DNA of 64,000 nucleotides from Mariniflexile fucanivorans (GTDB taxonomy: Bacteria > Bacteroidota > Bacteroidia > Flavobacteriales > Flavobacteriaceae). The number at the start of each line of letters is the position of its first letter. The first letter of the stretch is position 1. Below are positions 16,779 to 25,814 of the stretch, piece by piece. The translations under genes were made by a program, and so were the position numbers. Location: NCBI RefSeq assembly GCF_004341235.1, contig NZ_SLUP01000004.1, positions 368,916 to 432,915 on the forward strand, given 5' to 3'. Below the pieces are notes generated by a model, which had not been told where the DNA came from, made no database searches, and worked only from the letters and a program-made list of their open reading frames with translations.

Positions 16779-19103
16779 ATGGTAAAAAGAATAACAAAAA
16801 GAACAAGTATAATTATGTTGCTCATAATTATGTCAACTTTTGGCTGTAAGCCTGATCCGCTAGAATATGCAAGACCAAGTGATTTGGCGGGTACTATTTA
16901 TACACAGCTAGAATCGATGGGGAATTTTAATTACTATTTGCAATGCCTTGATAAAACAGAATATAAAGAGCCACTAGTAAAAGGAGGATCTTGGACTGTT
17001 TTTGCTCCTACGGATGAAGCTTTTGAAAAATTTATGCAAGAAGAAGGTTATACAACTGTTGATGATATTCCATCTAGCAGATTGTTGCATTTAGTACAGT
17101 ATTCAATCATTATTAGTGGTTGGAACACAACGACCTTAACCTATGGGGTAAATAATACCGGTTTTTATGCTGGTAGTAATTTTAAGCGTGATACACAGTA
17201 TAGAGATACTATTGTAGAAATAAATACAGCAGATTATAATTTACATCCAACTGAAAATAAATTTCCAGACGGTGTTTATAAAGTAGCAGAAAGTTATCTT
17301 AGAATTAAACCAACCGCTTTTTTTCTACAACCTTACTTTGATGCTAAACCACGTTTTCAAACCTCCGATTATTCATTTTTATTCCCAGGCGAAACGTTTA
17401 CCGAAAATGGGATGAAAGTATTTGATGCTAACGTATCTCAAACTAATGTTGTGGCAGAAAACGGGATGATTTATGCTTTAGACAAGGTTATTGAACCAAG
17501 AAAAACTCAATATCAAAACCTTACTTCAGAAGAGTATGGTGAAAAATACACCACTTTTAAACGTTTATTAGAACGATTTGCATTTTTAAAAGAAAGAGGT
17601 GATGTTGTAAATGAAGTTACTGGTGAAACGGAAACAATTTATAATTTATTATTTTCAACAGGAATTACATTAAATAATTTACCCTTCAACCCTTATGATG
17701 AATCGTATCCCAAACTACTTAATAACGTAGATAGAACTTTAGCAAACGGAACAGGTTTAGCAGTACCAACTAATGATGCTTTAGAGCAATACTTATTAGG
17801 AGATAGCATACTTGGGCAGTTTTATAGCTCGTATGATGATATGCCGTTGGATGTTCTTGGTAAATTTCTTAGTACATTCTTCTTTACAGATTTTTGGGAT
17901 TTATGCCCAAGTAATCAAGGCTCCGAAGTTTTAAACGTAGGTTTAAATCCGGTAAATTATAAAATAGAAGATGTTGTAGATCAAAAGTTTTGTAGTAATG
18001 GGTTTTTTGTAGGTGTTAATAAAGTTTATGAAAACGCCAATTTCTCAACCATTTTAGGCCCATTATTATTAGATCCTGAATATACCATCATGCTGAAAGC
18101 AGTACAAGATGCAGAAATTGATAACGCATTGCAAAGTGTTAGTACTCAATTTTCAATATTTGGTATTAAGAATGATCAATTTATCGACATAAAAGATCCA
18201 AATAGTGCGACAAGAACAATAACGGTAGTAGATTATCTTCCAGACTTATCTGTAATACAAATTGAAGTGAAAGAGAATGGAGTAGTTGATCGTCTTTATC
18301 CGTTAGATATGAATAGTCCTACTTCTGCAGATGTGAGCTATGTAACTACAACGTTGCAAGATATCGTTCTAAACCAAATAGTAGAAGCAAATGTAGATCT
18401 TACTGATAATAACTATTATCAAACAAAAAGTGGAGAATTTATTTATGGATCTCAAGGAAATCAAGTTGCTGGTGGAGGTGATATCTCTAGAAACGATCCT
18501 GCGTTAGTTGTATCTGTTAGAGATACAGACAATGGTAAGTTTTATGATATGTCTCATGCTATTGAAAGACCATTAGTATTTACATATGGTGCTTTAGTTG
18601 AAAACTCAACAACGTTTTCACGCTTTATCGAGGTACTTACAGCAGCTGATGCTTTAGTGGCAATACCTAACGTTTCTGATGACAAATTGATAAGTTTCCT
18701 AAACTTATCTCGTACATTTACTTTATTGGCACCAAATAATAGTGCCATTGAGCAAGCTATAGCAGATGGCGTTATTTTAGACCCAAATAATTTAAGTGGT
18801 TTAACGCCTCTAGAATTGGCTATTGCTAAGCAAGATCTTTTAAATTTTGCTAAAAAACATTTTATACAACAAGCAATTGCTACCAATGGTATCACTGCAG
18901 GAACATTTTCGTCCATGTACTTTGGTAAAGTAATAGACTTTGTGCCAGTTTATGATCAGTTTTTATTTGAAAACAGCCATGTTCCATCAAATTTAACAGT
19001 AAAAAATGCTACTACTGGAGCGGTAATTACCGAAACAGGCGCTTTGACTAATATATTGTCTAATAGAGTAGTCATTCACGAAATTGAAAATTATTTAAAA
19101 TAG
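16779..19103 (+). CDS. Multi-domain fasciclin (FAS1) lipoprotein
   Basis: A 774-residue lipoprotein (Cys23 in TFGC). Several FAS1-like units are seen: the first at about 35-235 (WTVFAPTDEAFEKF ... NGMIYALDKVI), a second at about 250-425 (GLAVPTNDALEQY), a more divergent stretch at 425-620, and a last unit at about 625-774 (FTLLAPNNSAIEQA ... ILSNRVVIHEIENYL). FAS1 domains are adhesion or ligand-binding modules. In Bacteroidota they occur as lipoproteins next to SusC/SusD and are thought to bind polysaccharide or aid the transport complex; this role is inferred. It opens the long operon, 22 bp before the first SusC gene. Residues after the lipid Cys (KPDPLEYA) carry charged positions that may favour surface display. 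Confidence 0.8.
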   Translation: MVKRITKRTSIIMLLIIMSTFGCKPDPLEYARPSDLAGTIYTQLESMGNFNYYLQCLDKTEYKEPLVKGGSWTVFAPTDEAFEKFMQEEGYTTVDDIPSSRLLHLVQYSIIISGWNTTTLTYGVNNTGFYAGSNFKRDTQYRDTIVEINTADYNLHPTENKFPDGVYKVAESYLRIKPTAFFLQPYFDAKPRFQTSDYSFLFPGETFTENGMKVFDANVSQTNVVAENGMIYALDKVIEPRKTQYQNLTSEEYGEKYTTFKRLLERFAFLKERGDVVNEVTGETETIYNLLFSTGITLNNLPFNPYDESYPKLLNNVDRTLANGTGLAVPTNDALEQYLLGDSILGQFYSSYDDMPLDVLGKFLSTFFFTDFWDLCPSNQGSEVLNVGLNPVNYKIEDVVDQKFCSNGFFVGVNKVYENANFSTILGPLLLDPEYTIMLKAVQDAEIDNALQSVSTQFSIFGIKNDQFIDIKDPNSATRTITVVDYLPDLSVIQIEVKENGVVDRLYPLDMNSPTSADVSYVTTTLQDIVLNQIVEANVDLTDNNYYQTKSGEFIYGSQGNQVAGGGDISRNDPALVVSVRDTDNGKFYDMSHAIERPLVFTYGALVENSTTFSRFIEVLTAADALVAIPNVSDDKLISFLNLSRTFTLLAPNNSAIEQAIADGVILDPNNLSGLTPLELAIAKQDLLNFAKKHFIQQAIATNGITAGTFSSMYFGKVIDFVPVYDQFLFENSHVPSNLTVKNATTGAVITETGALTNILSNRVVIHEIENYLK

Positions 19104-19125
19104 AAAACATAAAAGCTTGATTAAT

Positions 19126-22100
19126 ATGAAGGATATACACAAGTCATATTCATATGCCTTAATAATAGTGTTTGCATTGTTTTCAATGTACAACATGTCA
19201 GCACAGTCTAAAACAATTATAACAGGTGTAATTACCTCAGAATCAGACAATATGCCCTTGGCTGGAGCGACAATTGCTGAAAAAGATAAAAATAATCGTA
19301 TCATTAATGGTGTGGTTGCAGATTTTAACGGTAATTATTCCTTAAGAGTCTCAGACCAAAATAATACCATAACCTTTTCTTATGTAGGTTTTGTCACTAA
19401 ACAATTAGTTCCAGGAACAAAGACCCAATTTAATGTTGCATTAAAAGAGGATATCTCTGAATTGGATGCTATTGTAATACGAGGCACCAGAAAGGTTTCT
19501 ACAGGTGATTTTGAAATAGATAAACGCCGTATAGCTACAGCTATTGAAACTGTAGATATGAAAGCGATTAGTGAAACGGCTTCTGCAGGTATTGTCGATC
19601 AGTTACAAGGACGCTTAAGTGGTGTTGATATTGTAGCGAGTTCTGGTGAGCCTGGTGCAGGAATGTCCATAAGAATTCGTGGAACTTCTTCCTTAAACGC
19701 ATCTTCAGAACCTTTAATAGTTATTAATGGTGTGCCTTTTGAAACAGAAATTGATGCTCTTTTCGATTTTGGTTCTGCTGATGAACAACAATATGCAGCC
19801 ATGATTGGGGTATCACCTGATGATATTGAGGAAATTTCAGTATTAAAAGATGCCGCAGCAACCGCTCAATATGGTTCGCGTGCAGCTAATGGTGTTTTAC
19901 TTATTAAAACAAAAAGAGGTGCAAAAGGTAAAGCTAGATTTTCTTATAGTTACAGAGGTAGTGTGGGGTGGCAGCCAAAAGGTATACCAATGTTAAATGG
20001 TGACCAATACTCAACCTTAATAAAAGAAGAGCTTACTGCAGTGAACGATTTAGTGAGTCGTCCACAAATTGAGTACGATCCAAGTTACGAACAATACAAC
20101 CTGTATAACAAAAATGTAGATTGGCTTGACGAAATTACCCAATTAGGTAATACACACGAAAACTTTTTAAGTGTATCTGGTGGTGGTGAAAAATCTGCTT
20201 ACCGTGTTTCTGGAAGTTACAAAAGCCAACAAGGTACTACACTAGGGAGTAATTTGGAGCAATTTACAACCAGAACCGTTTTAGATTACAACATATCAGA
20301 TAAAATTAAGATTTCTACTGAATTGTCTTATACGCATGGATCGTTAGATAAGTCCTTTACATTGAATAAAATAGGAATTAGGGAATTGGCTCTTAAAAAG
20401 ATGCCTAATCAATCTATTTACGAAATAGATGAATTTGGAAACCCAACCGATGTGTATTTTACACCTTCAGATGCATTTCAAGGTAACGGATCTACTTATT
20501 ATAATCCTGTAGCCATGGCAAAATTATCAAAAACGAATACAGAAAATAATAGAATATCACCATTATTTAGACTTAGATACACGCCAATGAAGCAATTAAT
20601 GTTCGATGGCTATGTGGCATTCGATATTAATACAGATAAATCTTCAAGTTTTATTCCTGAAGCCGCTTTTGGTGCAGCATGGACAAATGCTAATGCTAAC
20701 CAAGCTACATTTTCTGATGCAGAATTTTTTGTAATGCGTACGGAAAACAAGGTGGTTTGGAATCCAGAATTAGGTGAAAATCATTCTATTTTTGCAAGTG
20801 GACTGATTCAAACGTATGAAAAAACAAGTCAAGGATATGCTATAGAAACTAGTAATTCACCTAGTAGTTTAATACAAACACCTATTGCACAAACTAGAAT
20901 AGAAGGTTCTGGAAATTCATTGCAATCTACATTCACACAAAACAGGTCTTTGGCTTATAACTTTGCGTTTAATTACCAATATTTAGATCGTTATATCTTA
21001 AGTGGAGGTGTGCGTTCCGAAGGAAACTCGAAATTTGGTAGTAGCTATAGATATGGAACGTTTCCTAGTATAGCAGCTAAATGGATATTTTCAGATGAAC
21101 CTTTCATGAAATCTTTTGAATTTATTGATGAGTTAGGCCTTAGAGCTAGTTATGGTGTAAATGGTAACTCACCAAACTTTAACTACGGTCAATACAATAC
21201 GTATTCTACTTATAATTATAATTATCTTGGCGAGCGTCCCGTATTACCAGATAATATGGAGTTAACCGATTTAAGATGGGAAACCATCATACAAAAAAAC
21301 TTAGGGCTTACCTATTCCTTCTTGGATAACCGCATTAGTGGAGATTTAGAGTTTTATGAAAAAGAAACTAAAGATTTATTAGGTAAAAATACTAAGATAC
21401 CTTCAACATCAGGTTTTTCAAGTGTACCTTATCTTAATCTAGGAAATATTACTAATAGAGGTTTCGAGTTAAGTGTAAGAACGCGAATAGTTCAAACCGA
21501 AGATTTTTCATTGGAGTTTAACTTCAACGTTGCCCGTAATGAAAACCTTATTACAAAAATTACGCAAGCAGATGATAATGAAGCTGGTGATTTTAGATCT
21601 ACTGGTAAAGATGGTTACTTAAAACGAATTATAGAAGGAAACCCTATTGGCTCTTTCTATGGTTACCGTTATTTAGGTGTGTATAGCACAACTGATGAAT
21701 TGGTTGCACGCGATGGAAGTGGGGAGATCATTTACGATTTAAATGGTGTGCCTAAAACAATGGTGTTCAATGAAAGTAGAGCGTTTCAAGCAGGTGAGGC
21801 TAAGTACGAAGATGTAAATAAAGATGGTAGTATAGATGGTTTAGATGTTGTTTATCTTGGTAATGCCAACCCTTTAATGTACGGTGGTTTCGGTCCAACA
21901 ATTAGGTATAAAAACGTAAGTTTAAATGCATTCTTTAACTTTAGATATAACCAAAAAGTTATAAATATTGCTAGAATGGAAACTGAAAGTATGGATAGTT
22001 ATGATAACCAAAGTACAGCAGTTTTACGCCGTTGGAGGTTTGAAGGAGATGTAACCGATATTCCTAGAGCTGTTTTAAATAGCCCAGTAAACACACTGGG

Positions 22101-22365
22101 GTCAGATCGTTTTCTTGAAGATGCTTCTTTCTTAAGAATGAAATATATTACCTTTAAATACGATTTGCCAAAAGCTTTTTTACAAAAAATTAACTTTAAT
22201 AGTGCATCTGTATTTATTACAGGAAACGACTTGTTAACCTTTACAAAATATTCTGGACCAGATCCAGAAACAGGTAATAGTAGTAACTGGAAAGAAATTG
22301 GTTTTGATGACAGTCAAACACCAAGATCTCAACAAATAACTTTAGGGGTTAATTTGTCATTCTAA
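19126..22365 (+). CDS. SusC/RagA-type TonB-linked outer-membrane transporter (1)
   Basis: A 1079-residue TonB-dependent receptor. It has a signal peptide ending MSAQ, an N-terminal carboxypeptidase D-like (CarboxypepD_reg) domain with VADFNGNYSLRV and TFSYVGF, a TonB-box-like stretch LDAIVIRG, a plug domain (VDQLQGRLSGVDIV ... IRIRGTSSL ... VINGVPF, ISVLKDAAATAQYGSRAANGVLLI), and a long barrel ending in QQITLGVNLSF with a terminal Phe. A TTG three codons upstream is ignored in favour of the ATG at 19126. It imports oligosaccharides across the outer membrane with the SusD lipoprotein encoded 22 bp downstream. The cargo is unknown. Confidence 0.95.
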   Translation: MKDIHKSYSYALIIVFALFSMYNMSAQSKTIITGVITSESDNMPLAGATIAEKDKNNRIINGVVADFNGNYSLRVSDQNNTITFSYVGFVTKQLVPGTKTQFNVALKEDISELDAIVIRGTRKVSTGDFEIDKRRIATAIETVDMKAISETASAGIVDQLQGRLSGVDIVASSGEPGAGMSIRIRGTSSLNASSEPLIVINGVPFETEIDALFDFGSADEQQYAAMIGVSPDDIEEISVLKDAAATAQYGSRAANGVLLIKTKRGAKGKARFSYSYRGSVGWQPKGIPMLNGDQYSTLIKEELTAVNDLVSRPQIEYDPSYEQYNLYNKNVDWLDEITQLGNTHENFLSVSGGGEKSAYRVSGSYKSQQGTTLGSNLEQFTTRTVLDYNISDKIKISTELSYTHGSLDKSFTLNKIGIRELALKKMPNQSIYEIDEFGNPTDVYFTPSDAFQGNGSTYYNPVAMAKLSKTNTENNRISPLFRLRYTPMKQLMFDGYVAFDINTDKSSSFIPEAAFGAAWTNANANQATFSDAEFFVMRTENKVVWNPELGENHSIFASGLIQTYEKTSQGYAIETSNSPSSLIQTPIAQTRIEGSGNSLQSTFTQNRSLAYNFAFNYQYLDRYILSGGVRSEGNSKFGSSYRYGTFPSIAAKWIFSDEPFMKSFEFIDELGLRASYGVNGNSPNFNYGQYNTYSTYNYNYLGERPVLPDNMELTDLRWETIIQKNLGLTYSFLDNRISGDLEFYEKETKDLLGKNTKIPSTSGFSSVPYLNLGNITNRGFELSVRTRIVQTEDFSLEFNFNVARNENLITKITQADDNEAGDFRSTGKDGYLKRIIEGNPIGSFYGYRYLGVYSTTDELVARDGSGEIIYDLNGVPKTMVFNESRAFQAGEAKYEDVNKDGSIDGLDVVYLGNANPLMYGGFGPTIRYKNVSLNAFFNFRYNQKVINIARMETESMDSYDNQSTAVLRRWRFEGDVTDIPRAVLNSPVNTLGSDRFLEDASFLRMKYITFKYDLPKAFLQKINFNSASVFITGNDLLTFTKYSGPDPETGNSSNWKEIGFDDSQTPRSQQITLGVNLSF

Positions 22366-22387
22366 ACTGAAACATTTAAAAAATATT

Positions 22388-23848
22388 ATGAAACGAAACA
22401 TAATTAAAATATACGCAATCATTCCAATACTTTTTATAACATTGTTTTCATGTGATACGTATTTGGAATTGGAACCACAAGATAGTTTAATACAACAAGA
22501 GTTTTGGAAAAACAAAGAACAGGTTTCTGCGGCTCTTGCAGGGTGTTATGCCTCAATGAACCAGTCCGCTTTTACTGAGAGAGTATTATTGTGGGGAGAA
22601 TTAAGAGGTGAAATGCTGGTTTCTGCTAGAGCAGGAAACAACTATTTGAACATGCTAAAAAACTACATGTTCCCTGCTAATGGATTTGTTGATTGGAGTA
22701 GTTTTTACAAAACCATTAACCATTGTAATTTAGTTTTAACTTTTGCAGATGAGGCTCAAGCAAACGATTTGTCTTTTTCTGAACAAGAGTTAAGTAGAAT
22801 TAAAGCTGAAGCCATAACCATTCGTGCTTTGGTATATTCTATACTTGTAAAAAACTTTAAAGAAGTACCATTGGTGTTAATTGCTACATCAAGTACAGAA
22901 GCAGATTTTTATCCTCCAAAAAACACAGAGGAAGAAATTATAGCACAAATTACAGCAGATCTTGAAGCAGCAGTAGATGGGCTTAGTTTAGGCTTTGCAC
23001 AATCTACCGCACACGATAAAGGTAAAATGACTAAAGGAGCTGCATTAGCAATTTTAGCCGATATCTATTTATGGGATGAGCAGTACGATAAATGTATTGA
23101 TGCTACTAACCGACTTGTAGCCTTAAATAAGTACAGTTTAGTGAATGGTGCAGATTGGTTTGATAGTATATTTTTCCAAGGCAATTCTCAGGAAGGCATT
23201 TTTGAACTTCAATTTAGTGATATCAATACTACTTTAAAAAATTCATTTTATTATGGGAATCCTACATATTTACCATATAACGGAATACAACAATTGTATA
23301 GCGATTTTCCAGATGATGTAAGAGGAAACCTTGGTACTTTTGATAGAGACTTTAACAGTGTATTTAAGTATGCAGGCGTAAATAATCTTGGTTTTTATAG
23401 AGCTGAAGATCAGTTTTATAACACACTGATATTTTTTAGATATGCCGATGTTTTATTAATGCAAGCAGAAGCCTATATTTTATCTACAGATAATAAAGAT
23501 TTAGATAAAGCCTATACGCTTATAAACCAAGTACATGAACGTGCAACGGGAATTCCATTAGAAGCAGCTCAATCAGAGGGCGATTTGTTAAGTGCTTTAT
23601 TAGTAGAGCGCCAAAAAGAATTCGCCTTTGAAGGTAAAAGATGGTACGATTTATTACGCTTTGCTAAGCGAAATAATTTTGAAAATCAGTATCTTATGCT
23701 AGATTTGGCATTTGAGAAAGCGGGTCCTGATGATTATGATCAAATTTTAAGTTATTATACAGATACAGAATCTTATTATTTACCAATTTATCAAAATGAG
23801 ATTAATTTGAATCCTAATTTAATTCAAAATCCGTATTACGAAAACTAA
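22388..23848 (+). CDS. SusD/RagB-type glycan-binding lipoprotein (1)
   Basis: A 486-residue SusD-like protein with lipobox LFSC (Cys22), followed by DTYLELEPQDSL, the usual N-terminal signature. TPR-like helices (RIKAEAITIRALVYSILVKNFKEVPLV at about 140-165), FRYADVLLMQAEAY near 355 and LLVERQKEFAFEGKRWYDLLRF near 410 are the family landmarks. The C terminus NPNLIQNPYYEN is of note because a copy of these codons occurs upstream of the third FAS1 gene. It would act as the surface lid of the SusC barrel encoded just before. Acidic residues after the lipid Cys agree with surface exposure. Confidence 0.95.
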   Translation: MKRNIIKIYAIIPILFITLFSCDTYLELEPQDSLIQQEFWKNKEQVSAALAGCYASMNQSAFTERVLLWGELRGEMLVSARAGNNYLNMLKNYMFPANGFVDWSSFYKTINHCNLVLTFADEAQANDLSFSEQELSRIKAEAITIRALVYSILVKNFKEVPLVLIATSSTEADFYPPKNTEEEIIAQITADLEAAVDGLSLGFAQSTAHDKGKMTKGAALAILADIYLWDEQYDKCIDATNRLVALNKYSLVNGADWFDSIFFQGNSQEGIFELQFSDINTTLKNSFYYGNPTYLPYNGIQQLYSDFPDDVRGNLGTFDRDFNSVFKYAGVNNLGFYRAEDQFYNTLIFFRYADVLLMQAEAYILSTDNKDLDKAYTLINQVHERATGIPLEAAQSEGDLLSALLVERQKEFAFEGKRWYDLLRFAKRNNFENQYLMLDLAFEKAGPDDYDQILSYYTDTESYYLPIYQNEINLNPNLIQNPYYEN

Positions 23849-23884
23849 TACAAAAAAACTAAAACTAAATTAAAACTATATATT

Positions 23885-25561
23885 ATGAGAACTAATAAAT
23901 TTATTACTTGGCTAAGCATGGCCGTATTAATTATGGTCGTCAGTGTAGGGTGTAAAGACAAACTGGAAGATTCAACGTACTTTACATCAGATGATTTGAG
24001 TGTTATTCAAACGTTGGAAGCAAATCCAGAGGTGTTTTCGTCTTACGTTGAGATTCTATTAAAAACAGGATCTTATAATGCCCTTAAAAGTTATGGGAAT
24101 TATACCTGCTTTGCACCAACAAATGAAGCTGTAAAAACCTTCTTAAAAGAAAAATTTAATGTAGAAACGGTTGCTGAAATTAGCAGTCCTGAAGATATTG
24201 AATATTTAAGAACAGTTGTGAAATTTCAAACCATACCAACTGGTAGAGGTACAAGTGGTTTTGTTGAAGGAAGAATTTCAGATACCACTTATACAGGAGA
24301 TTTCCTTACAACCTCATTTTTAAAAGGTGGTGGTATCGCTAATGTTGAAATTAACAGAGAAGTTGGTTTGACGGAATACGATATAAAAGCTACTAACGGT
24401 ATTATTCATGCTATTAATGGTGTATTACATCCTTATGTAGATCCGGTAACTGTTGTTATGGAAAAAGCAGGCAAGCATACTATTTTTGTTGAGGCCTTAA
24501 AGCAAACAGGTTATTTTGATAAACTTTCTGTTATTTATGATGAGACGGGTTCAAAAAATAGTTTTACCGTTTTAGCAGAATCAGACGAAGTTTATGCTCA
24601 AGAAGGTATTAATTCTTTTGATGATTTGGTAAATAGAATATCACCAGGTGCTTTAGATTTTAGCGACTCTGAAAACGAATTAAATAGATTTGTTGCTTAT
24701 CATGTAGCCGAAAATTTCTTGTATTCAATAAATTTTCCTAATGAAGGTTTTATAACAACCATATTACCAAGAAATGCATGGAAAGTTTTTAAAACAGATA
24801 AAGAACTTAAAATAAATGAAACAGAAACTGGTGTTGATGATACCTGGACATCTTTAATAAGTGCAGGAAGCAACCTGCCGGCTAAAAATGGCGTTTATCA
24901 TACAGTAGATAAATTAATGCCCATTTTTACACCAAAAGCGAAGTACCTTATTTTTGATTTGGTAACAGACCAACCTGAATATCAACAGGGAATAGTGAAA
25001 AGTGGTGGGCAATATACTAGCGATGTTTATTCGGGTGTAAGGTGGTATCCTGAAGGTACTAGACGTTTTTGGAAACGTGGTAAAGAACTTAACTATAAAA
25101 ACTCATTTTTTGATGTTGGTGGTTATGCTTGGATTGAATTTGATACCCCAATAATACCTAAAGGAAAATATGAAATGTTGATATTAGGTAATGGAGGTAA
25201 CAACGCCAGGGCTATAATACAAGTATATTGGGATGGTGAGCCAATAGGATCCCTTTTTGATATGACTAAAAAAGGAACAAGTATAGGCTGGCCAGATGAA
25301 GCCATAATGGAGTCTAATGGATGGCGTCATGGTTATAAATGTATTACAGATAACAAAGGTAATATCCAATATGACAATAGTAATAAAAACAGGTTTATTA
25401 TAACCAAAGAGTTATTATGTCCAGAACAAAAAAGCCATGTTGTGAGGTTACAAGCGATTAAAGCAGGTAATGGAGGTTTAGATTTTATAGAGTTTATTCC
25501 TGTTATAGACAATGCGCCGGCCGATGATTCTTCTTGCCCTCCTAGTGGAGATGGAAGTTAG
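23885..25561 (+). CDS. Fasciclin (FAS1) lipoprotein with C-terminal beta domain (B)
   Basis: A 558-residue lipoprotein (VGC, Cys23; KDKLEDS follows). It has a first FAS1 domain at about 38-190 (YTCFAPTNEAVKTF ... NGIIHAINGVLHPY), a second at about 195-350 (NSFTVLAESDEVYAQ ... KNGVYHTVDKLMP), and a C-terminal region of about 200 residues rich in aromatic and Gly residues (VGGYAWIEFDTP, YWDGEPIGSLF, NGWRHGYKCI). That region looks like a carbohydrate-binding-type beta sandwich. About 70% identical by eye to the next FAS1 protein, so they are tandem duplicates. It lies 36 bp after the first SusD gene and is probably part of the same surface complex; its ligand is unknown. Confidence 0.8.
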   Translation: MRTNKFITWLSMAVLIMVVSVGCKDKLEDSTYFTSDDLSVIQTLEANPEVFSSYVEILLKTGSYNALKSYGNYTCFAPTNEAVKTFLKEKFNVETVAEISSPEDIEYLRTVVKFQTIPTGRGTSGFVEGRISDTTYTGDFLTTSFLKGGGIANVEINREVGLTEYDIKATNGIIHAINGVLHPYVDPVTVVMEKAGKHTIFVEALKQTGYFDKLSVIYDETGSKNSFTVLAESDEVYAQEGINSFDDLVNRISPGALDFSDSENELNRFVAYHVAENFLYSINFPNEGFITTILPRNAWKVFKTDKELKINETETGVDDTWTSLISAGSNLPAKNGVYHTVDKLMPIFTPKAKYLIFDLVTDQPEYQQGIVKSGGQYTSDVYSGVRWYPEGTRRFWKRGKELNYKNSFFDVGGYAWIEFDTPIIPKGKYEMLILGNGGNNARAIIQVYWDGEPIGSLFDMTKKGTSIGWPDEAIMESNGWRHGYKCITDNKGNIQYDNSNKNRFIITKELLCPEQKSHVVRLQAIKAGNGGLDFIEFIPVIDNAPADDSSCPPSGDGS

Positions 25562-25662
25562 GAAATTAAGAATTTAAGATCCTGTAATTTAATAAGATAA
25601 ATAATTAAAAATTTAAAATGAGTATTAGAAATATGGCAAAGTAAATTTCAAAAGCTTAAAGT

Positions 25663-25704
25663 AGTACCTAACCTTGTGAAGGAGAAAGCAAGGTTAGCAG
25701 TACT
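25663..25704 (+). other. Intra-operon stem-loop without T run
   Basis: AGTAC plus CTAACCTTG pairs with CAAGGTTAG plus GTACT (a 2-nt bulge between the arms), giving a 14-bp stem. No T tract follows, so it is not a standard terminator. It sits in the 239-bp gap between two paralogous FAS1 genes and could stabilise or process the mRNA. Confidence 0.6.
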
Positions 25705-25769
25705 CCAAAACAATATAAGCAATTTTCAGCGCCTTATTTTATTCTCCATTGTATTAAAAAAAAACATTT

Positions 25770-25814
25770 AACCCTAATTTAATTCAAAACTCATATTGTT
25801 ATGAAAACAAATAA
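25770..25814 (+). pseudogene. Remnant of a SusD C-terminus overlapping the next FAS1 start
   Basis: Read in frame, this gives NPNLIQNSYCYENK and a stop, almost the tail of the SusD encoded at 22388-23848 (NPNLIQNPYYEN, stop). Seventeen consecutive bases are identical. It directly precedes and overlaps the start of a FAS1 gene that is itself a paralogue of the one following that SusD. The simplest reading is that a SusD-FAS1 pair was duplicated and the second SusD was then deleted. Short, AT-rich and possibly coincidental. Confidence 0.5.

Noticed and set aside
18554..18916. A 120-codon minus-strand open frame
   Set aside because: Antisense shadow of the FAS1 gene; no recognisable product.
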